This document shows, piece by piece, positions 1 to 12,450 of a stretch of DNA of 64,000 nt. The stretch lies in assembly GCF_003945595.2 (NCBI RefSeq), contig NW_024104673.1, positions 186,001-250,000 on the forward strand, given 5' to 3'. Position 1 is the first letter of the stretch, and each line of letters opens with the position of its first letter. The DNA comes from Pipra filicauda. Its lineage: Eukaryota > Chordata > Aves > Passeriformes > Pipridae. The notes under the pieces were generated by a model. That model ran no database searches, had not been told where the DNA came from, and worked only from the letters and a program-made list of their open reading frames with translations. The position numbers and the translations under genes are program-made.

Positions 1-205
1 AGAGACTATTTCCAAGGGTCTGGAGGGACAGGATGAGGGGGAATGGCTTCAAGTGGACAGAGAGTAGGTTTAGATGGGATATTGGGAAGAAATTCCTTCC
101 TGGGAGGTTGGGGTGGCCCTGGCACAGGTTCCCCCGTCCCTGGGAGCATCCAAGGCCACCCTCAAGGTGGAAAACCTTTTCCCAACATCCCTCTTCCTGC
201 CCAGC
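1..205 (+). mobile_element. CR1 LINE 3' fragment
   Basis: Matches the other CR1 tails in the window (GATGGGATATTGGGAAG, then CCTGGGAGCATCCAAGGCC) in plus orientation. It is cut by the window edge. Confidence 0.75.
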
Positions 206-1043
206 TCCAGCTCTTCCCTCAGGTAACAAGGTTCCCAAAGTCAGACCTTGCTCCTGTTAATGCACTGCCTGGATCCCACCAGTCTGCAAACAGCCGGATC
301 CATTTGGGAATCACGAGGTGGAATTCAACCCATAAACTCCGTGCAGCATCTCCAGTCAGGCCCAGTTTGAGCAGAGCCTGCTGGAGCACCAACTGGAATA
401 TATTGCATTGGGAATCTCAGCCGTGCCGGTTGAGCTCTGTCAGTGCAATAACTGAGCTGGTGGAGAGCCCTGACCACGGAATTGCTGCTCAGAGAAGATT
501 CCAGGCCCCTCATCACCCCCCTGAGCTCATTCCAGACAGCAAACATCACTGCACGAGCTGTGGGCTGAGGAACCAGCAGCTCCCAGGGGGATGATGTTTG
601 CCCTGATGAATGTGAGGTATGACAGGGCAGCACTCCCAGGCACGTTGGGAAGGGCAAAGACTTTCAACTTGACTTCACAGGAGGCTTTTGACCCGCCTGG
701 TTTGGGGTTTGTGACCCCGTGAGTCACCCTGGGCTCATCCTCCAACTATGTCACAGCAGAGATAAAGCCCAGATGAAGAGGAGGAAAGCTCAGAGAGGGG
801 GAGAGAGTTGAAATATTTGACAGCCAGCTGTGAGTGAGAAGAGCTTCCCCAGTGGCATCCTAAAAATTTGAGCATGTCACCTTTAGCCTTAATCCTGCTG
901 CAAGGAAAGCAGCAGAGGAAGAGCCCTTGAGCTGCCACTGATCTCACAGGGAGAGAGAGAAAAATCAGCTTGGTTGTGCAGAGTGGGAGCAGCAGCGTGG
1001 TGGGAATTTGTTCCTAAAATTCAGGCAGAGAGAGAGAGAATTT

Positions 1044-1300
1044 TGGAATGGTTTGGGACGGAAGGGACCTTAAAGATCATCTCGTTCCACCCCCTGCCAC
1101 GGGCAGGGACACCTTCCACTGGACCAGGTGGCTCCAACCTGGCCCTGGACACTTCCAGGGATCCAGGGGCAGCCACAGCTTCTCTGGGAATTCCATCCCA
1201 GCCCCTCCACACCCTGACAGGGAACAATTTCTTCCAAATATCCCACCTAAAGCTGCCCTCTGGGAGTTGGAAGCAGGCAGGGGAGAAGCTGGGGGTGACA
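1044..1300 (-). mobile_element. CR1 LINE 3' fragment
   Basis: Reverse-oriented CR1 tail: GGAATGGTTTGGGACGGAAG, CACCCCCTGCCACGGGCAGG, TTCTCTGGGAATTCCATCCC in order. Confidence 0.85.
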
Positions 1301-1362
1301 GCAGCCACTGGCCAGAGAACACACCACTTTTACCCCCTGCTTAGTGCAGGCACTGAAAAATG

Positions 1363-1434
1363 CAGTTATTTCTCTATTTTACACCCATTTCCCCTGCTCA
1401 GTTATTTCTCTATTTTACACCCCTTTCCCCTGCT
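1363..1434. repeat. 36-bp tandem duplication
   Basis: CAGTTATTTCTCTATTTTAC begins at both 1363 and 1399. The two copies are nearly identical. Confidence 0.85.
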
Positions 1435-2759
1435 GATGAATCAAAGCTTCTGCTCCACAAGCTGCTGCAATCCCATGATTCATTTTCCTTCTCATCCTGG
1501 AGGTTGGAGCACCCACCCAGCAGCCAAACCAACCCCCAGACACCCTGTGCTGTGCTCTGCTCCTCATCCCAGCTCCAGTCTGAGCTCATGGAAAGGCAGA
1601 GCCCTCCAAAGCTCCTGGGATTAACATCTGAAGCAGCTCAGGGTGAAGTGACCTCCAGCCCAGACTGAAGCAGCTTTTCCTCCAGGCTTTTTGGAGGATT
1701 CACTGTGGCTTTGGGGAAAGGACACGTGTGCCAAAGCCATGGCTGGTGTTCCGTGATCCCACCTCATTCCCTGGGAAACAACAGTGCCATTGATGGAGGC
1801 AGCCTGGGATCCCTCCCCAGCCAAGGTGGAGGCAAGGAAGAGAATTTAATCTCTCCTATCCTGTGCCTGCACCTCTGCCTTCCATGGAATGCTGATCCAG
1901 ACGGGCTGGATCCCTCCCTGCAGATCACAACAAACCCAGGATTCACCCATGGGAACCACACATCCTGGATTCCCTGGCTCTGCCCGAGGTTCTGGGATGA
2001 ATTTTGGCCAAGGGCAGTTCACACAGTGAGGCACCAGAGCCCCCCACACGAGGGAGGTGTTTGTGGGGTCACCACCAGCCCTTCCCAGCCTGAAAAGCTG
2101 AAGGAATAAACGCCACCTTATTTTAACTCACAGAGCTCAGCCCAGCATTCCCCCAGCTCCTCATCCTGCAGGAATCACTCTTGGATTTGATTCAAGCCTT
2201 TGGGTTCTGTCATTTCCCCCCTCAGCCTCCCAGTCTGACCCAGTGACAGCCCAGAACCTTCCCCCAGTGACCAGCCCACGCCTTCCTTCCGTGTCTCCCA
2301 GCACTAATCCCCCATTCCCACAAATATTTCCATACTGTTATCATGGTTTCTTCATCACTGCTGAGTCAAACTGGGAAAAAAACATCTATTTTTCCCTGCA
2401 AATCCACCCATTTCAAGCCATGGCTGTAAGTCCTTTTCACCTCCAAACCCAACCAGAGAGCTCCAAACTGGTCCCAGTACCAAGGGGAGGCACCAGGGGG
2501 AAAGAAAAGTCAGTATTAAAAACTATAAACCTACAAAATCTGCATGAACACACTTTGCCTCTCTAAATTAAGCCTTCTGAATACAACAACCCAGTTTGCA
2601 GTTTTGAAAAATCGATTGTGGAACCCGAGCAATTTACCACGACTTATTTATTATCATTTATCCTTATTCTCACGCTATAAAAAAATCCTTTAAAATTCTT
2701 ATTTTATATATATACATATATAATATTCTGACCAGCTGAAATTGGGATTTGAATTTTGC

Positions 2760-2935
2760 ACCTTTGCTTTTTAAACCTTTGCTTTTTTAAACCTTTGCTT
2801 TTTTAAACCTTTGCTTTTTTAAACCTTTGCTTTTTAAACCTTTGCTTTTTAAACCTTTGCTTTTTAAACCTTTGCTTTTTAAACCTTTGCTTTTTAAACC
2901 TTTGCTTTTTTAAACCTTTGCTTTAACCGCCCAGC
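2760..2935. repeat. 15-16-bp minisatellite
   Basis: About eleven copies of CCTTTGCTTTTTAAA, some with an extra T, about 150 bp downstream of LOXL2 coding exon 2. Confidence 0.95.
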
Positions 2936-2941
2936 TCAGCT

Positions 2942-3012
2942 GGGATAAATAGGTGATAAATGGGATAAATAGGTGATAAATAGGCGATAAATAGGTAATA
3001 AATAGACGATAA
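2942..3012. repeat. Short GATAAATAGG tandem repeat
   Basis: Six to seven degenerate copies of GATAAATAGG/GATAAATGG lie directly next to the preceding minisatellite. Confidence 0.85.
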
Positions 3013-3086
3013 ACTTCTAAGCCACAGCCATCCCTGTTCCCCAGGAGGCTCTGGCTCAGCAGCTCACGGTTTTTAAGTGCGTTTAC

Positions 3087-3262
3087 CTCTATTTGATTGA
3101 TCAGTGAGTTGTCAAACTTGAAGCCAGGGATTCTCTTTTCACTGCAGACCACTCCCACGTCCTCGGTGTGTTTGCAGTCACTCACTCCCCAGCCATTGGA
3201 AGTACAGGCTGCCAGGGTGCTCTCCTTGCCAGTACAGTGGACATTGTCCAGCCAAATTTTCC
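3087..3262 (-). CDS. LOXL2: LOXL2 second coding exon (end of SRCR domain 1)
   Basis: Acceptor CCCTTCAG at 3270-3263 and donor ATAGAG|GTAAAC (GT at 3086-3085). The 176 bases give [20 protein letters not shown] through [17 protein letters not shown] and end on a codon boundary, as in vertebrate LOXL2. It supplies the C-terminal cysteines of SRCR domain 1. Confidence 0.95.
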
Positions 3263-5909
3263 CTGAAGGGCAAAGAAAACAGAGCTGAGACTCGCGAAGA
3301 GGGTGAAGGCGGGTTGTGCTGGAAGCGGGGGAAGCTGCCGGGCTTTGAGTGGGATTTCTGCTCGAATAAACCCGGAGAAAGCAGGCGAGGAACGGTGGGA
3401 AGGGCTCTGCCCCGCAGCTTTCCCCTTCCCTTATCCCCTGGGAATATCCAGCACCCTCCCATCCTGCTCCCGGGGATCTCTGCCCTGCCCTGGGGACAGC
3501 TCTGAGCACACCATGGCACCAGCTCCCCTGGTCTGGCTGTTAGTCCCTGCCCTCTAATCACACTCCCCAGCTCATCCCTCCATCGTTCCTCATCAAATCC
3601 TCCTTAAACCTCCTGCAAGAGCAGCTCAAGGTTTGCTGAAATGCCTCGGCTTCTAAAAAAGCAGATTTCTGCACGTCTCCAGCAAGCCCCTGGTGATTGG
3701 ATCCTGCTGCTCTTGGGGTGCTCTTGGAAAATAAAATGCCAGCTCCAGCTTCCAGCCTGTAATTACAATTTTCCCTCCAGCTAAAAGCGTGTGTGCAGTG
3801 CATATTTATACATATATATAAATAAAATATGCCTTTTTTGAAAAATCAGGTGCCTCAGAACTCCCTTCTAAGATGAACAGACAAAACCCAGCAGGTGTCA
3901 CCTCCAAAATTCAGGTTTGTGTTTCCTCAAGAGCCAAAAACCTGACGGCACCTCCAAGATTCATTTGCTCCAAGTGCCTGTGTTCCCCCTGGAAATGTGC
4001 TGGGCACAGGGAATTTGCTCCCTGAATCACAGGCCAACAAGCAATTCCCATATTTTAGGGTGGCAGATGCTCTGCTTGTCTGGACTGGGTGATCTGAGAG
4101 GTCTTTTTCCAATCTCAGTGATTCCAGAGTAATGTGTCCTTGGGATAAAAGTGCTGCCTGATCCCGGGAGCCACTGGGATTTTCTGCAACCATTTATTTC
4201 ACTTGGTTGTCCCAGCTTTATCCCAGCTGGATCACCAGCTGGTGGATCTCCCAGAAAAGGGGAGTAGCCCCCAAAAAACCCAGACCTATGTTTGGATGTG
4301 TCAGGATTCACCCTGGGATTCAGGGAACGCTCATTCCCACTAAATCACGTGGCCAAGCTGGTTTGTTTTCCAATGTCATGGCCTCTTCCTCCCTTGGAAA
4401 TCTCCTGCTCTCCTCCCAGAGCCAAAATCCACAGGTTGGGAGCACATTCAAGGCTCCACATGTCAGTCAGTCCCTGCTGGGGCCTGTTTGCTCTTTTATG
4501 GGAAAAAGGGGAGGTGTGAGCCCTGTAAAGTGCTAAATGAGAGCCAAAGAGCACGTTCAGCCCCTGCTGCAGTGGAAAGATCCATCTGTGGGATACACCA
4601 GAGTGCCAGGCTCCAGTGTGGGCAGGAAAAGTCCTCTGCAGGTCAACACTGAGCTACCAACACATCAAACCCCAATAAACCTGGTGGGTTCTCTCCTGTT
4701 CTAAAGATGTGTTGTTATTCCTGGGTTATTTCAGAGTTATTCTCTCTCAAACTCACTTAAAAAAATCACTTTTGTGGCTGTAAGAACTCGCTGCTGTGAC
4801 ACACAAATATTCACCTTTCAAGGTCTTTGTTCAGCACATATTTGGGAATGAGGTGCAATTTCCCACATATCCATCGTGTATGACATCAAAGAGCAAGAAA
4901 GGACATGGACAAGGAGGGACAGGACACAGGGAATGGCTTCCCACTGCCAGAGGGTGGGGTTAGATGGGATATTGGGAAGGAATTCCTCCCTGGGAGGGTG
5001 GGGAGAGGCTGGGATGGAATTCCCAGAGAAGCTGTGGCTGCCCCATCCCTGGGAGAGACCAAGGCCAGGTTGGAGCAACCTGATTTAGTGGAAGGTGTCC
5101 CTGCCCATGGAAAAACTGGATGATCTTTAAGGTCCCTTCCCCAACTTTGGGCGTTCCCTAACACCTTTTTACCACTTTTTTATGCCCCAAAATGCCACCA
5201 CGAAGACTCGAGACCGCAAAGAAACCCCACGATGCCTCTGACCAGACCGACCCTCCAAGGACCAGCAGGAGCTCGGGGACACCCCCCCAGTGACTCTGGA
5301 GCCACCTTATAGAATCACAGAATCAGCTGGGTTGGAAGGGACCTCTGAGATCATCCAGTCCAACCCTTGATCCAACCCCGCCGTGGTTCCCAGCCCATGG
5401 CACTGATGCCACATCCAGGCTCTGCTTAAAAACCTCCAGGGATGGAGAATCCCCCCCTTCCCTGGGCAGCCCATTCCAATGGCTGAGCACCCTCTCTGCA
5501 AAGAAACTCTTCCTAATCTCCAACCTAACCCTCCCCTGGCCCAGCTGAAGCCCTTACCTTCTCCTTTGCCATACTTGGAGCTGGGCAGCCAGGACACGGC
5601 CTCCACGTAGCCCAGCTCCCTGCAGACCACGTGGGCGGCGTGGATGGAGAAGTCGTCGTCACAGACGGTGCCCCACTCACCACCATAAAACACCTCCACC
5701 CTGCCCTCGTTGTGCTTCCTCTTCTGCCCCGCCAGCCTCAGCTGGATTTTGGGCACGTCAGCCGGTCTCTGGGGGGGCTGGTACTCCTGGGGAGGGGGCT
5801 CGGGGTAGCCGGGGAGGTAGGGCCAGTGCTCGTACTGGGCGAGGCTCAGCTGGGCGAGGAGCAGCACGAGCAGACAGTGGTTATGGGGGAGAACCCGGGA
5901 TCTTCCCAT
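3087..5909 (-). CDS. LOXL2: LOXL2, lysyl oxidase-like 2 (5' part; two coding exons in window)
   Basis: LOXL2 is a secreted copper/quinone amine oxidase that deaminates lysines in collagen and elastin; its N-terminus carries four SRCR domains. Two exons join in frame: 5909-5558 (117 codons plus one base) and 3262-3087, giving residues 1-176. They encode a signal peptide (residues 1-24, hydrophobic core [12 protein letters not shown]), a proline-rich stretch, and the whole first SRCR domain (about 55-160), with motifs such as [20 protein letters not shown] and [20 protein letters not shown]. The start ATG at 5909 follows a purine-rich context and leads straight into the signal peptide. SRCR domains 2-4 and the catalytic domain must lie left of position 1. 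LOXL2 is chosen over LOXL3/LOXL4 from the [18 protein letters not shown] segment and the neighbouring ENTPD4. Confidence 0.95.
4075..4132 (+). mobile_element. CR1-like 3' end fragment (short)
   Basis: CTGGGTGATCTGAGAGGTCT followed by CAATCTCAGTGATTCC resembles the extreme 3' end of CR1. It is short and diverged. Confidence 0.45.
4905..5150 (+). mobile_element. CR1 LINE 3' fragment
   Basis: Plus-oriented CR1 tail: GGGAATGGCTTCCCACTGCC, GATGGGATATTGGGAAGGAA, AAGCTGTGGCTGCCCCATCC, ending GATCTTTAAGGTCCCTTCC. Confidence 0.9.
5311..5551 (-). mobile_element. CR1 LINE 3' fragment abutting the LOXL2 donor site
   Basis: Begins ATAGAATCACAGAATCAGCT and runs through AACCCTTGATCCAACCCCG and CAGCCCATTCCAATGGCTGA to TAACCCTCCCCTGGCCCAGC. 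It is the reverse complement of the long CR1 copies at 17.4, 20.9 and 49.2 kb. Homology stops about 5-8 bases from the intronic GT of LOXL2 coding exon 1. Confidence 0.9.
5558..5909 (-). CDS. LOXL2: LOXL2 first coding exon
   Basis: Coding part of the exon, from ATG 5909-5907 to the donor GAAG|GTAAGG (GT at 5557-5556). It encodes the signal peptide and the first half of SRCR domain 1, ending ...SSKYGKGE plus one base. The exon begins in 5' UTR at 5972. A CR1 insertion starts only a few bases into the following intron. Confidence 0.95.
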
Positions 5910-5972
5910 CCTCGGTGCTCCCAGTCCTCAGAGCCTGGCCCAGGCAGTCCAGGTAGGTGCTGTGGGGCTGTT
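5910..5972 (-). other. LOXL2: LOXL2 5' UTR part of the first coding exon
   Basis: On the minus strand a pyrimidine tract ending CTTCCAG lies at 5980-5973, so the exon begins at 5972, 63 bases before the ATG. This implies at least one further upstream non-coding exon. Confidence 0.75.
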
Positions 5973-8900
5973 CTGGAAGGAAATAAGAGTTGAGTGAGGC
6001 TTGGTAAGGATACAACCTTTATATCTCCAAGGATGACACCGCGTCCGACTCCGTAAAGTAAATTATTTCTTGTGGGGTGGACAAACAAACTGGAATAAAA
6101 AAAAAACCCCAAACCCACCCCATTAAAACCACTTGTAAGTTTAGGTTGGCTTGCCAAACAGTTTCAGCTGCAAAATCCATTTTCCCAGGGTAAAATTCTG
6201 GGGGTTGGAAGTGCCAACAATTGATTTTCCTGTTCCTCTGCAAATCCAGGAGTTCGGTGGCTCCGGCAAGTTGCAGAAAACCTCGTTTCAAATCCTACCA
6301 GGACAGAACTGAACCATCTTTCTCCCACAGCTCCTTCTACAAAGAAGCCAAACCCGTCACTTTAACAGTGGAAAACCAGAAGGGGAAGGAAATATATTCT
6401 AACATGGGGGGCAGGCAGGGATTTATACTGAAGCCTGTTTTCCCAATGTGATAAAAGACTTATTTCTGTTCCTGCACATCCGGTTTCATCCGTAGAAAAT
6501 CAACGAGTTACTGGACACAGACACTTGGCAGAAACCTTGGATAATCACGTCCCATGGGATAGTGGATAATGCCTCCAGTTTTTGGTTGCTAAGTCTGGAT
6601 AGGGAGTTGCTGTCACCCAAGTGCTCCATCCTTAAATAAGCCCAGTCCTTTAAGGTGTGAACAGGCAGCTTGTCACGGGAGGAATTCCATCCAGGAATTC
6701 CATCCAGGCCCTGAGCAGGGTTTAAATCCTGGTCTTTTCCTGCCTCCTTCCCACTCCTGTCCTCCCGTCCAGGCACATGGAGCGGTCAAGGAGCACACGT
6801 GGGGGGTGAGGATTCCATAGTTTCCAAATGAAGCAATGCCAGAGCACAGTGGGAAAAGCCTCCCCAGACCTTTAAAAGCTCCATTATTTCCTGGCAACCA
6901 CTGATGGAGGGAGGAGAGGGGGGAGGACTTGGCTCCAGAACCAGATGTCTAGAAACTCAAACCCACTGCTAGGTCTGAGCTGTCCCTAAAAAAAACCCAC
7001 CAGGAAGTCACATCCTCACACAAAATACATTAACCAGCCCTTGGTGAGGAGGTGGATCAGAAATCCCAGGCAAGCAGCCCAAAATTCCAGAGCCATTAGT
7101 CCAAACCTCAGCTCCAACACTGACCCCAGGCAGGTCACATCCAGGGCTGTGCCTCAGTTTCCCCCCGTGTGTTAAAGGGGGCTGGAATTCTTTGGGAATG
7201 AAAGGCATCTGCCCAAGGAATAGGTGAATTAACTGGAAGCACGTGGGTTAAAAATCCAGCAGGAAAAGCGAGAGGAGACTTTACAACAGGTCTAATAAAT
7301 CAGGATGAGGGTGGGAGAGGGGGAGAAGATGCAGCAAAATGTTCTTGGAAAATAAACCTTTGGTGCAGAGGAGCCAATTTTTTTTTGTAGGTGAGGAGGT
7401 GAGGCTGAGAGAGGGGAATAAAATCAAGTCCTGCCCCCACGTCAGAGGGAGCTGGAGGGGGAGAGAGGAAGGAAATACAGCTGATATTCCCTCCAGCAGC
7501 AAACAGAGGGGCTTTCCCAAAGGAAATGCAGTTGGCAGGGCAGGATCCGTGTGACCCGGGGAACAACAGGCACTTCAGCACCAGGCAGACACCCCTGACT
7601 TCAATCCCCACCAGCACTGGCTCCCTAACAAACCTCTCCTGATGTTTTTCATGGACACAAGATGGTTTTCTAGCCCAGGGGATAAACACAGGCGGGCAGA
7701 GAGATTGTCATGGATGTACAAAAAATTCCAGTGATCCCCTCGGATCAGGACACAGGTTACTTGTGGGGGGAAATCCCAAAGGGGAGGTGTTCAGCTGCCA
7801 GCCCAGCACGACCACGAGCCTCGTGCTCCTCAGGAAAAGCTGGTTTTCGGTTTTCATCCTTAAAACATCTGTTTGGATCTGCTTCATCTGCCGTGGCTGT
7901 TGTTTCTTGCTACTGCACAACCAGCATCTGTAACAACACTGACCAAAAACTGAGCTGGGCTGCCACAATCTCTCCCCCAAAAAAACTGAGGTGAGGAGTA
8001 GCAGGGCCCTGGTTTAGCTGCAAACTCACAGCTGGGTTCCTAAATAAGTCATAATAAAGCTTTCCCAGGCTTGTCCCACGTGGCATAAGAGCACAGAGCT
8101 CTGTTTATATATATTTGTATTTATATTTCTGGGACTTTCTGAAGCAGCTGGATGGTCCTGCAGCCCTGTGAAGGATATTTGGGAAGAAAAAGGGCAGCTA
8201 ACAGTGGTGAGTGACCTCCCAGTCAGTCCTGAAGGCTCTCCAGAGATAAGGTGACACACTGACCTCATCAACAGAACATGCCAAATTCCCCTCTGGGTCA
8301 CGGGTTTGTTTTGTTTATGAGCCTCCAGAAAGCTCAAAGCAAACCCAAGCAGAACATTTTGGAGGGGAAAAGGAGGAACAAGCAGCACATAAAGCAGCAG
8401 GTCTCACCCAGCTGGGGTGCCAAGGCAAACAGTGCCCGGTGTCAGCCCCGGGTGAGGGGGTCCCTCGGGATCGGGGGGGCCAAGGAGCAGCTCCAAAGGC
8501 TGTGACCTCCACTCTGCAGAGCTCCTCCTGCTCAAAGCAAAGCTCTCCAGAGCCCTTTCACTCCAGGACTCGAGCCAAGAGACACAACAATTTGGGGAAA
8601 CCTTTTGGGGACGGATGGGATGGTTCCCAGCTGAGAGCTGTGCTCCCTCAAGTGTTAATGAACAGAGCACTGCCAGGGGCCAGAGCCTTCCCAAAAGCCC
8701 CAGCACGGGGAGATCCCGTGCTCCAGGAGCAGCTGGAAGGGAGGGGAAGGTCACAGCAGACTTCCAGGTTGTTTTAATTGATCCCCAGATTAGTCGGGGA
8801 GAAGCTAATTGAGGTTGTAGCAGATATTGTGGGGGGAATTCTCCCTCTCTTGGCAAAGCCTGGCTGAGTCAAGCTCCAAAAAGGAAACTGCAGGAGGGTT

Positions 8901-9599
8901 TGCTTTTGTTCCCTAAAATCTTAGAGACTTGGGGATGGTGGAATATCCTGAGCTGGAAGGGACCCACAAAGGTGGGACTAAGAAAGCCCCCCATTCAGCA
9001 CAGGGGGGGAGGATAAGATTCCCTGCTGCAGAGAGGGAAGGGCGAGCAGCAAAAAGGAATTTTAAGAAGCCTGTGGGAATGAGCACATTCCCAAACCTTC
9101 ACCAGGGGCACACAGACCTGGAGCTGGGGTCCCACAGCATCCTGTCCCATCCTGGCTGGGACCAGGAGGGGCTCCTGCAGGGGGAGGCACTGCAGACCCA
9201 CTCACAAATCCTTTTCCACCTGCAAAAGTGCATCCTGGAGGAATTCCCTGATTTCCTGGAGGAGATCAGGGCAGCAGGAACACTTCAGGAGACAACACAG
9301 CCGTGTGTGTGGAGCCACCACCGGCAGCTTTTCCTGCAGGTCACGTCTCCATCTGCTTCCAAACTGTCCCTGCCCAGCAGACAAAGCCTTCACAGTGCCT
9401 GCCCAGAAATAAAACCTTCCATTCCCACAGCTCCTGGTTGTGGAGGTGCTCAAGAGGGACCATTCACACCCAGGCACGGTGTCAGGAAAAGCTGAACCCG
9501 GAGGAATTTGGGCACAGGAGTGTTCTGGTGTTTCCACGAGGAGCAGCAGCCCAGGTACAAAGGGGACACTTCAGCAGCACCCAGGGGAGCCTCCCAGGG

Positions 9600-9800
9600 C
9601 TGAAATGGGATCTCAGCATGGGGCAGGAGGGACAACTGGGAGTTCTGGCATGGGAGAGGCTTGGGCATCCCTGGAAGTGTCCAAGGCCAGGCTGGATGGG
9701 GCTTGGAGCAATCTGGGACAGTGGGAGGTGTCCCTGCCCGTGGAAGCTTTAAGGTCCCTTCCCACCCAAACCATTCCAAGGCTCTGTGATCCAAACCATC
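9600..9800 (+). mobile_element. CR1 LINE 3' fragment
   Basis: CATCCCTGGAAGTGTCCAAG, then GGTGTCCCTGCCCGTGG and TTTAAGGTCCCTTCCCACCC, in plus orientation. Confidence 0.8.
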
Positions 9801-10639
9801 CAGGCCAGTTCTCCCTGAGATCCCAGACCCAGCAGGAACACAGGACTGGTCCAGAGCACTGATAAAGCGGATTTTACACCACTTCTTTCACTCCACAGCA
9901 CAACAGCCGAGCAAATCCGGGATTTATTCTCCCCTGGCTCCTCCTCAAATCCCCCTCCTCAGCTCCAAGTGTTTTACAGCACCAGCATCAAACAAAACCA
10001 TCGTTGCTCTTGAGCTGCAACGCTGGTAATTCAACCCCAGACTCACTTGGAGCATTTCAGTGTCAGACAGGAGCCAAGGGCACACACACACTTCTGGAGG
10101 CATCAGAGGAGCCACAAGAACAAAACTTAACACGGAAAATATTTCAGCAAACCCACTGCCCTGCTGCTGTGACCAAGGTTTGCAAACATTTCCCCCCCTC
10201 CCCAAGTCTCAAAGCTGCCCCTGCTGAACTCCCCAAGGACAAATCCAGGTTTTAAATTGAAGGAGGTTTGGTTTGGGCTGGATTTTCCCTTTATTGCAGG
10301 GCTCAGTCCTCCCCTCACACCCTCTAATAACCTCCAGATTTATCAATGACGTCAGATTCTATATTTTGGTCTCTCCATTCAGAAGAATCCAAGACACAAC
10401 ATTAAAAACTCTATGGAATAAAGGCAGTGGAGAAGCCAGGAAATACTCCAGGTCTCCTGGCTCTCCATCCTGGATTTCAGGCTATCAGATGACACTCCAG
10501 CACCACATTAACGTGTCATTTAAGGCTTTGGGGCATGTTCCTGATGGATGCTGACTCAGCCCTTTGTGGGACTCCAGGCTTGGGTCTGGAAGGGAACAGA
10601 GCAAGGCTGAGCAGGGAACAACAACAGGTTCAGTTCAGA

Positions 10640-10925
10640 ACAGGATCAGCACAATCCTGGAGTGGTTTGGGTTGGAAAGGACCTCAAAGCCCACCCAGTG
10701 CCACCCCTGCCATGGGCAGGGACACCTTCCACTAGCCCAGGGTGCTCCAACCTGGCCTTGGACACTTCCAGGGATGGGGCAGCCACAGATGCTCTGGGAA
10801 TTCCATTCCTTCCCAATATCCCATCCAACCCTGCCCTCTGGCAGTGGGAAGCCATTTCCCCTTGTCCTGCCACTCTCTGCCCATATAAAAAGTCCCTCTC
10901 CCTCCTTTTAAAAGCCCCCAAAAGC
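10640..10925 (-). mobile_element. CR1 LINE 3' fragment
   Basis: GTGGTTTGGGTTGGAAAGGA through CTTTTAAAAGCCCCCAAAAG in reverse orientation. It extends past the CCTTGTCCTGCCACTCTCTG segment, so it is a slightly longer copy. Confidence 0.85.
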
Positions 10926-11704
10926 TCATAATCCCAAACTTTTCCTTCTCCAGGGACTCCACCAGGTGAAACTAAAGAGTCCATTCATCACCTCCAGAAT
11001 GAAAATCTGGATCCTACAGAGAAAAAAACCCCTTTTTAGCTTCCCCAGAGCCCCCAAACAATAGAACAGCTCAGACAGAACCAGCAACATCCTCACCCAG
11101 ACAACAAAGGGCTGGGCTGGAGCGGTGGCTGGGAGTCCTTTGTGCCTGGAGATCCAGGAATGCCTCGGAGGATGGGACAATTATCCCTCTGGCCCGGGGC
11201 CAGGAGCACCAGACAGTTGGTGTTCAGCCACTTGAAGCTGGGAATCCCACACCCTGCATTCCCAGCTCCACACTCCAGTGCCCAAAGCTCATCCCCGGGG
11301 CAGGCAGCGGGCACGGCCTGGCATGGGAACGGGATTTCCCACTTCCATGGGAGCAGTTCTCCACCAGCACAAGGGCAATTCCCGCTGGGAAGCTCTCCAG
11401 GATCACTGAAATGAATAAAGACCCCACCAGTCTCTTGGATAAGAGCTGGGATACCTTCTCCCATCGTTCCAAGAGGCTCAGCCCTGCCGTGGGTGCCACT
11501 TCCAAGGATTAAATCCCCCTGGATTAAAATCCCCTTCTTGTTCACACCCTCAAAAAAACTAAGCCCTAAAGGACCAGATACACCCACAAGGAATCTGTGG
11601 GAGAAGGGAGGTGAGGAGGGATGTGGATCCTGACAACTTCCAGGCTCCAGCTGCTGCTCCAAGGACCTGGAGCTGTTCCCTCCAGGAACCAGAACTCACC
11701 CAGT

Positions 11705-11985
11705 TCCTCAGGAACTGGAGTTACAGGACAAAGGGGAGTGGGTTCAAACTGAAAAAGGGGAAATTTAGGTTGGATATATGAAAGAAATTCCTCCCTGGGA
11801 GGGTTGAGAGGGGCTGGGAAGGAATTCCCAGAGAAGCTGTGGCTGCCCCTGGATCCCTGGAACTGTCCAAGGCCAGGTTGGAGCAGCCTGGTTTAGTGGG
11901 AGGTGTCCCTGCCCATGGCAGGGGGTGGAGTAAGATGAGCTTTAAGGTCCCTTCCGACCCAAACCAGTCTGGGATTCTCCAATTC
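11705..11985 (+). mobile_element. CR1 LINE 3' fragment
   Basis: GGACAAAGGGGAGTGGGTTC to TTTAAGGTCCCTTCCGACCC in plus orientation, with the typical AGAAGCTGTGGCTGCCCCTG core. Confidence 0.85.
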
Positions 11986-12316
11986 CCAAGCTGGACAATT
12001 TAAACAGAAAAAATGATTTATTTTTTTTATCTGAGCAGTATAAATTCTTTAATTAAAATGTAATTATGATGGCCAAGCAATCTGTACTTAGTACAACCAC
12101 CAGTGGCAACTATACATATACAAACACACACATATATATATATATGATTCAATTCTCTTTCCATCAAACACACAATTAGTTCATAACATACAGAATTAGT
12201 TCATTAAGAAAGACCCCACAAAAGTACCACAGCTGACACACACTCACAGAACCAGGAAAACATCTCCATGATCCAAGTTTGAGGAGCATCAGCAACTCCC
12301 AAATATCCTCCCAAGT

Positions 12317-12450
12317 ATCCTTAGAGAGATAAATATACCCTTATAGAGATAAATATACCCTTAGAGAGATAAATATATCCTTAGAGAGATAAATATAACT
12401 TTATAGAAATAAATGCATCCTTCTGGGGATAAATATATCCTTATAGAGAC
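12317..12450. repeat. 20-bp minisatellite
   Basis: About six copies of CCCTTAGAGAGATAAATATA with small changes. Confidence 0.9.

Larger units (their letters stand above)
1..3086 (-). other. LOXL2: LOXL2 intron following coding exon 2 (partial)
   Basis: No exon was recognised here. It holds two CR1 fragments (about 1-205 and 1044-1300), a 36-bp tandem duplication (1363-1434) and a 15-16-bp minisatellite (2760-2935). The next LOXL2 exon lies beyond the left edge. Confidence 0.7.

Noticed and set aside
8935..8980. CR1-like GAATATCCTGAGCTGGAAGG in LOXL2 intron 1
   Set aside because: It resembles a CR1 3' end but too little is left to define an element.
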